From positions 379,758 through 443,757 of the forward strand of contig NW_019775447.1 of the NCBI RefSeq assembly GCF_001039355.2: a DNA stretch of 64,000 bases, given 5' to 3'. Shown piece by piece: positions 58,191 through 64,000 of this stretch. The stretch's first letter is position 1. Each line of letters begins with the position of its first letter. The notes under the pieces were generated by a model. It saw only the letters and a list, made by a program, of their open reading frames with translations, had not been told where the DNA came from and did not search any database. Position numbers and translations under genes: made by a program. This DNA is from Lingula anatina. Taxonomy: Eukaryota > Brachiopoda > Lingulata > Lingulida > Lingulidae.

Positions 58191-59391
58191 ATTGCAGCAA
58201 AATTTATTAAAAAAGTGAAAACATAAGGCCAAATACAGAGGCAAAGGTAAGGTTGGAAGCCAAGTAACTATACATAAATAAATAAATAAATGTAGGGGTC
58301 AGTGAATGAGTAAGCTAGCTATTGATCGTGTGAAAGTTTTAAGGGCAAACTTTTTTTTTTAATTTGGCAAAGTGCAGCAAGGGGAAATATATACTATGTA
58401 GAAGAACAAGCAAAGTTGATCTGTGGACTAAAAGATCTATCAGATCAGGGAATCTATACAGTGTCTATTAGGGCATTAGGTGGCAACCTTTCAAGTGGCT
58501 CTGTTAGTCTGTGGATCAACTTGTTCTGAATGCACTCAAATGTTTTTTTTTTTTTTTTTTTTTTTTTTTTTGGGGGGGGGGGGGGGGGGTTTTCCTCCTC
58601 TTTTTTTTCCCCATGAAGCAAAATTTTAAAAGGGCCCCCCCAAATGAAAAAAAAAAATGGCATCAATTTTTTTTTCCCCTTTTTTTTTNNNNNNNNNNNN
58701 NNNNNNNNNNNNNNNNNNNNNNNNNNNNNNNNNNNNNNGCGGGGGGGGGGGGGGTTGTCCATCCTCTTCTTGTTCCCCATGAAGCAAATGTTAAAAGGGC
58801 ACCCCTAAACTGAAAAAAACATATGGCATCAATTTGTATTTCCCCTATTTTTTGCACCTGTGGACCAAAATTCTATTACTTTGCCTACTTCACAAAGATT
58901 ACTCTGCTTGGGAAAGTCTTATAATCAAAATTTAAATTGGGTGTCCATGCGTAGCTCCTTTACTTTTACTGTGGTAAAGTGCACTTTTTTATGACATTAG
59001 CAAAAGTACCGAAACTTTTGACTCATTTTTTAAAGTGGCGTTTGAAAACAATGACAAACATGGTGTCACTAAAACTCGAATAACTTTTGATCCAAATGAA
59101 ATACATTAAAAAATTAAATAGTTTACACATACTCAAATATGTGGCTATCTGTGTACCAAATTTCAAGTCTATAAAAATAGCTCAATAAGAAAAAAGTGCG
59201 TGCACCCTAGCTAGGGCGCATGTTGATGATATCCCCAATGTACCTGATCCTTTAACTCCTATCTTGCCGCCAATTTTACCAAGTCCCTTAACTGCATAGC
59301 TGCGTATAGGTATTAAAACTTCGTGAGTGTATTGTGGTATAAATCTTGCAATATTTTGCAAAGTACAAGAACACCTCAAGACGACGGCCAT
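57767..59391 (-). CDS. MRPL54: MRPL54, copy B (second allele)
   Basis: Exons 59391-59244 and 58044-57767 with the same phases and lengths as copy A. Exon 2 translates identically. Exon 1 has two conservative changes (ATC/GTC at codon 3, CTA/ATA in the L-R-S-Y-A region). The frame is intact. The intron contains a 50-N gap and poly-T/poly-G tracts. Confidence 0.85.
58689..58738. other. 50-N gap with overlapping flanks
   Basis: Both sides repeat the same unit: poly-T/poly-G, then 'ccccatgaagcaaa', then 'aaaagggc', then 'atggcatcaattt' (58560-58675 before, 58741-58835 after). The copy A allele (53855-53985) has this unit once. The gap therefore probably has negative true length. The left flank looks error-rich. 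Confidence 0.75.
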
Positions 59392-60567
59392 TTGCGACAA
59401 GCCTCGTTTTGAAAATAAAAATGGATGCGCCCAGTGAATCACACTGTTCCCGCACGACTCCTGAACGGGACTGACAAACAGACGCCCCAACGTGCCTCTC
59501 GGTATGTTCTGATGGATAATGATGCCACTGCAAAAGACCAAACACTAAGTGAATATCTAAAGTGCACAAGTGAATTCCGCTAGTCCAAGTCGATGTGTCC
59601 TAAGGCCGGGGTACGCCTTAGATAGGTACATGTACAGTATATCAGTAAAAAATTTCAAAATGATCAGAAAATTATAATACTTATATCTTTTGAAAGGTAA
59701 TACAAAAACATATGAATTCTTTTAGAATTTTTATAATATTCCTACAAGCAACATCGATATTGAATTTTTTAACTGCTATATTTCACCAAATGTGTCCACA
59801 GTTTTCAGCTAAAAACCTGTGACTGACCAGCAGTGATCACTAAACTGCAGCAGAACAGCCTGTGAATGGGCCTTTGGCCCAAATTGCTTGTGACCAATTA
59901 AGACAAATTAGGGCTCTATCAGTCCAGGAATTTGGTGAAAAATTGTGCATTTTTTACCTACAAGCATGAAATTTGGCACACTTATGGACAATGAAATTCT
60001 AAGCAAATTTGGATATATGGGCATGTCTGAAAATTCCAAAATGGCCATCAAACCCAAGATGACTGCCAAAATATGTAAATCTAATGACCCGGAAACAAAA
60101 CCAAAATGGGGACCGCACAAGCACATGGCTGGGATGGCTTCCTTGCAGATCATGTACTATAAATATTGCGCATCAAATTAACTATACTTCACATCATTCA
60201 ATTTTCACGCTTTTTCCATTAGATTGCAAATTTCCCAAAGTTTAAAGGGTATAAGTTACAAAAAAAAATGCATGCAGTCCTTACCTAGAATTTTTAAACA
60301 TTTCGTCGAGGCAAAACTTCAAAACATTGGCAAATCGATGTTCTCAAAGATAGCAACATGGGAAGGTAAAGTAACCGGAATTTAGCCTTTGACTGCCAGC
60401 TTAGTTAGTAAATGGATTGTATTGGTTTATTTACAGCGCTAAAAAAAGTTTTTGAATGGAATGTCTTTTGCAACCTGTGAGCAAGCTGGTAACAGCTTTC
60501 CCCAGCACTACGGTTGGACAGGTTCTACTGTAGTGCCCCTAGCGGATTGTGATATACCTACCTTATA

Positions 60568-60815
60568 GGGTTCCCATCCCTAAATCGATCTAACAAGATC
60601 GGTCCATCTCCATGGGGTCCCTTGCTAAATTGCTTTTAGCCCAAGCGACATAGACGTCTGGGACGCCCACTACAGCTGCTAAACGATAGTTAATTACCCC
60701 TATCAGCCTCAACAGGCATAACAGACATCTAAGCTGCCCAAGTTAATTGCAATTGAGTGAGAATCCCCTCGGAGACAGTTCGATCCAAAGTTAGTACGAT
60801 AGTCTTTGGGAATAG
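60568..60815. mobile_element. foldback MITE, family 1 (copy B)
   Basis: Starts AGGGTTCCCATCCCTAAATC and ends GTCTTTGGGAATAG. Arms pair 'catagacgtctgggacgcc' with 'ggcataacagacatct'. Same family as 38370-38624. The other haplotype has it at 62473-62720. Confidence 0.7.
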
Positions 60816-60902
60816 TCTTTTATATTCAGGTATGTTACACAAAAATTCAAAGCCCCCAAAACCTCCTAAAATCAAGGCAGTCAGATGGACCATAAAAAAA
60901 AA

Positions 60903-60903
60903 N
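60903..60903. other. single-N contig junction
   Basis: The N joins haplotype B (ending in an A tract after 'gatggaccat') to a third copy that starts mid-sequence. Confidence 0.75.
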
Positions 60904-62354
60904 TGGAGAAACTTTTGACTCATTTTTTAAAGTGGCGTCTGAAAACAATGACAAACATGTTGTCACTAAAACTCGAATAACTTTTGATCCAAATGAAATA
61001 CATTAAAAAATTAAAAAGTTTACACATACTCAAATATGTGGCTATCTGTGTACCAAATTTCAAGTCTATAAAAATAGCTCAATAAGAAAAAAGTGCGTGC
61101 ACCCTAGCTAGGGCGCATGTTGATGACATCCCTAATGTACCTGATCCTTTCACTCCTATCTTGCCGCCAATTTTACCAAGTCCCTTAACTGCATAGCTGC
61201 GTAGAGGTATTAAAACTTCGTGAGTGTATTGTGGTATAAATCTTGCAATATTTTGCAAAGTACAAGAACACCTCAAGACGATGGCCATTTGCGACAAGCC
61301 TCGTTTTGAAAATAAAAATGGATGCGCCCAGTGAATCACACTGTTCCCGCACGACTCCTGAAGATATTCACGGGACAGACAAACAGACGCCCCAACGTGC
61401 CTCTCGGTATGTTCTGATGGATAATGATGCCACTGCAAAAGACCAAACACTAAGTGAATATCTAAAGTGCACAAGTGAATTCCGCTAGTCCAAGTCGATG
61501 TTGTGTCCTAAGGCCGGGGTACGCCTTAGATAGTTATATCAGAAAAAAATTTCAAAATGATCAGAAAATTATAATACTTACATCTTTTGAAAGGTAATAC
61601 AAGAAACAGATGAATTCTTTTAGAATTTTTATAATATTCCTACAAGCAACAAAGATATTGAATTTTTTAACTGCTATATTTCACCAAATGTGTCCACAGT
61701 TTTCAGCTAAAAACCTGTGACTGACCAGCAGTGATCACTAAACTGCAGCAGAACAGCCTGTGAATGGGCCTTTGGCCCAAATTGCTTGTGACCAATTAAG
61801 ACAAATTAGGGCTCTATTAGTCCAGGAATTTGGTGAAAAATTGTGCATTTTTTACCTACAAGCATGAAATTTGGCACACTTTTTGACAGTGAAATTCTAA
61901 GCAAATTTGGATATATGGGCATGTCTGAAAATTCCAAAATGGCCGTCAAATCCAAGATGACTGCCAAAATATGTTAATCTAATGACCTGGAAACAAAACC
62001 AAAATGGCGACCGCACAAGCACATGGCTGAGATGGCTTCTGTGCAGATCATGTACTATAAATATTGTGCATCAAATTAACTATACTTCACATCATTCAAT
62101 TTTCACATTTTTTTTTCAATTAGATTGCAAATTTCCCGAAGTTTAAAGGGTATAAGTTACAAAAAAAAAATGCATGCAGTCCTTACCTAGAATTTTTAAA
62201 CATTTCGTCGAGCCAAAACTTCAAAACATTGCCAAATCGATGTTCTCAAAGATAGCAACATGGGAAGGTAAGGTAACCGGAATTAAGCCTTTGACTGCCA
62301 GCTTAGTTAGTAAATGGATTGTATTGGTTTATTTATACAGGGCTAAAAAAAGAT
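60904..62354. repeat. third copy: repeat of 54368-55818
   Basis: See 54368-55818. It continues past 62354 into sequence allelic with 60440-60902, and then into unique sequence from about 62808. Confidence 0.85.
61141..61288 (-). CDS. MRPL54: MRPL54 exon 1, redundant copy
   Basis: Collinear with 54605-54752 at an offset of 6536. No exon 2 follows before the junction at 60903. It is an assembly duplicate. Confidence 0.8.
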
Positions 62355-62472
62355 TTTTGAATGGAATGTCTTTTGCAACCTGTGAGCAAGCTGGTAACAG
62401 CTTTCCCCAGCACTACGGTTGGACAGGTTCTACTGTAGTGCCCCTAGCGGATTGTGATATACCTACCTTATA

Positions 62473-62720
62473 GGGTTCCCATCCCTAAATCGATCTAACA
62501 AGATCGGTCCATCTCCATGGGGTCCCTTGCTAAATTGCTTTTAGCCCAAGCGACATAGACGTCTGGGACGCCCACTACAGCTGCTAAACGATAGTTAATT
62601 ACCCCTATCAGCCTCAACAGGCATAACAGACATCTAAGCTGCCCAAGTTAATTGCAATTGAGTGAGAATCCCCTCGGAGACAGTTCGATCCAAAGTTAGT
62701 ACGATAGTCTTTGGGAATAG
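62473..62720. mobile_element. foldback MITE, family 1 (third copy)
   Basis: Allele of 60568-60815, with the same ends and arms. Confidence 0.7.
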
Positions 62721-63032
62721 TCTCTTATATTCAGGTATGTTACACAAAAATTCAAAGCCCCCAAAACCTCCTAAAATCAAGGCAGTCAGATGGACCATAA
62801 AAAAAAAAGATGGATTTTGATACCAAAGCCAAGAATGTAGCCCAAAAATTGAAAAGGTATTGCAAAAATACACTCGGCTCACCGTCGATTGATTCCTGCG
62901 TCATCATATCTCGGCCGTATGACAGACGTCGCCATTTTGGAAGTAGTGCAAACTACTCTAGATACCCGGATGTAAACAATAATAAACATGGCGGCGCCCT
63001 GACAGGACATTCAGAACTCCTCGACAATATCC

Positions 63033-63251
63033 TCAGTGTTCCAATTGTTTTTCACCTAGTTTGAAGTCTTGATCTTTATAAAGTGGGCAGCAAGATAGTG
63101 CATATTCAATACATTCGTCGAATGACGCCATATTTGTTAGATCCACGTGTTTTGGGGGAACTATATTGTTTTGATTGCGGTATACATTAGTGATGCGGCA
63201 CCGTCCATCCGGGTTCTTGACCTGATCACATATGTTGTGCGTAGGCGACAT
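63033..63251 (-). CDS. unassigned ORF; possible RecQ-like helicase N-terminus remnant
   Basis: A 72-codon minus-strand frame in a CpG-richer pocket. It contains MASFDECIEYALSCCPLYKD followed by FKLGEKQLEHL-like spacing before a stop. The 'F-x-L-x-x-x-Q-x-x-x-L' pattern resembles the Q-motif region that precedes the helicase domain in RecQ-type proteins, but the ATPase domain is absent here. An in-frame TGA ends it. A GTGAAA donor after FKLG is conceivable. Could equally be a transposon-related fragment or chance. No assignment is safe. Confidence 0.25.
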   Translation of the reverse strand: MSPTHNICDQVKNPDGRCRITNVYRNQNNIVPPKHVDLTNMASFDECIEYALSCCPLYKDQDFKLGEKQLEH

Positions 63252-63308
63252 TTTTTACTGTCATACATCCGAGACTAGTTTCAAGGCGTTCGGAAGATAG
63301 CCGGAAAT

Positions 63309-63309
63309 N
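63309..63309. other. single ambiguous base
   Basis: Another isolated N. Unlike the others, I cannot find the following sequence elsewhere in the window, so a misjoin cannot be shown. Confidence 0.4.
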
Positions 63310-64000
63310 GTTTTTCTATTGGTTTAACATTATGAGTTGTGAAAAACTGTAATCATGAAAGTTGAAGTGTTACACAAAAACGTCCACTGTTCCTTTAAAA
63401 ATCAAGGTAATTCATTGAAAATTTCAGGAGAAGCATCCTGGATAGAATACTGTATCTAATTCTGAAATAGACGGAAAAAATCAATTGATTTATAAATTAA
63501 TGAGCAATAACCCCCTCCCCCCCCCCCCACACACACACACACACACACACTCATTAATCAAGTAATCAAATAGAAAGTGCTTGGATCTCTCCCTAATACT
63601 GAAACCTAGTAGGAAAATACCTAAAATGAAAAGTGGGAGATAACACAAGCAGATTACTAGTAATCAGAAATTGATACGTTTTCAGATTGATAATCAATAT
63701 CAATCAAGTAATTAGTGATCAATAAGCAATCACTGGGAAACTGATGACATCTTTATTTGTGAACGCATGCTTTCCTACATGTCCGCTGGAAAAGAGGTAT
63801 CAGTTAGCAAAAATAGATATTTGCCTTTATTCTCCATAAGCTATGCCAGATCAGCATCATCTTGGCTCTACTGCTGAAAGAAAAATGAAAGAATTTTATG
63901 GGATATAGAAATTCAAGACCCTTACCTTGTTAGTACTGTACATGAGTTTTCTAATAGCTAGCAAAATCTTGTTCACCAAACAACAGGTCATTGACTAATT
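63310..64000. other. no gene seen
   Basis: AT-rich sequence without exon-like features, apart from a C tract and CA microsatellite. Confidence 0.6.
63511..63550 (+). repeat. poly-C and (CA)n microsatellite
   Basis: C-rich tract at 63511-63528 followed by about eleven CA units. Confidence 0.9.

Larger units (their letters stand above)
55820..60902. repeat. duplicated block 3, copy B (haplotype B)
   Basis: Second copy of about 51065-55818, extended on the right by 60431-60902. It contains PEX11 exon 3 and both MRPL54 exons. It lacks the MITE at 54029-54243. Confidence 0.85.

Noticed and set aside
60000-60181. Frame containing MGMSENSKMAIKPKMTAK (also near 55381 and 61917)
   Set aside because: It lies in an 'aaaatggcc...ccaagatg' type dispersed sequence; it is broken by a stop in the other copies.

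Overview
This is an AT-rich, intron-rich nuclear window from an animal. Coding exons are short, introns are GT-AG (with one GC-AG), promoters are compact and bidirectional, and inverted-repeat transposons are common. Allelic copies differ by indels and transposon presence/absence, which suggests a highly heterozygous invertebrate. I cannot name the species. Seven genes were recognised by assembling exons by hand, checking splice phase and comparing with remembered family features; no database search was run. Layout: about 1-10.8 kb is gene-poor. Then come MRPS16 (-), PSMC3/Rpt5 (+), a ten-finger C2H2 protein of the ZNF710/ZNF366 type (-), RBM8A/Y14 (+), a WDR93-like beta-propeller protein (-), PEX11 (+) and MRPL54 (-). 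Strands alternate without exception, so the genes form head-to-head pairs (MRPS16/PSMC3, ZNF/RBM8A, WDR93/PEX11) with short shared promoters, and tail-to-tail pairs between them. Most are housekeeping functions: mitochondrial translation, proteasome, exon junction complex, peroxisome division. The ZNF-RBM8A-WDR93-PEX11 neighbourhood resembles two human regions, 15q26 (ZNF710, WDR93, PEX11A) and 1q21 (RBM8A, PEX11B). It therefore looks like the unduplicated ancestral block. Large parts of the window are present twice, and at three loci the second copy starts immediately after a single ambiguous base (17624, 40957, 55819); a fourth junction (60903) starts a third copy that is collinear base for base with earlier sequence. 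The copies break genes in the middle (PSMC3 exons 1-9, WDR93 exons 10-15, PEX11 exon 3, MRPL54). Their coding differences are mostly synonymous, while introns carry indels and transposon insertions. The simplest reading is un-merged haplotypes placed in tandem by the assembler, not real tandem duplication. A 50-N gap at 58689-58738 is flanked on both sides by versions of the same sequence, so it is probably also spurious. Because both alleles are present, several transposon insertions can be read against their empty sites. Two foldback families have TAA or TTA target duplications (PIF/Harbinger-like), one nested inside the other. Another family recurs at five or more loci and is polymorphic at two of them. 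I found no evidence for a novel multi-gene system. The most interesting items are the conserved gene block, the polymorphic foldback elements, an atypical last zinc finger, a GC-AG intron in PSMC3, and a repeat family with a conserved terminal stem-loop.
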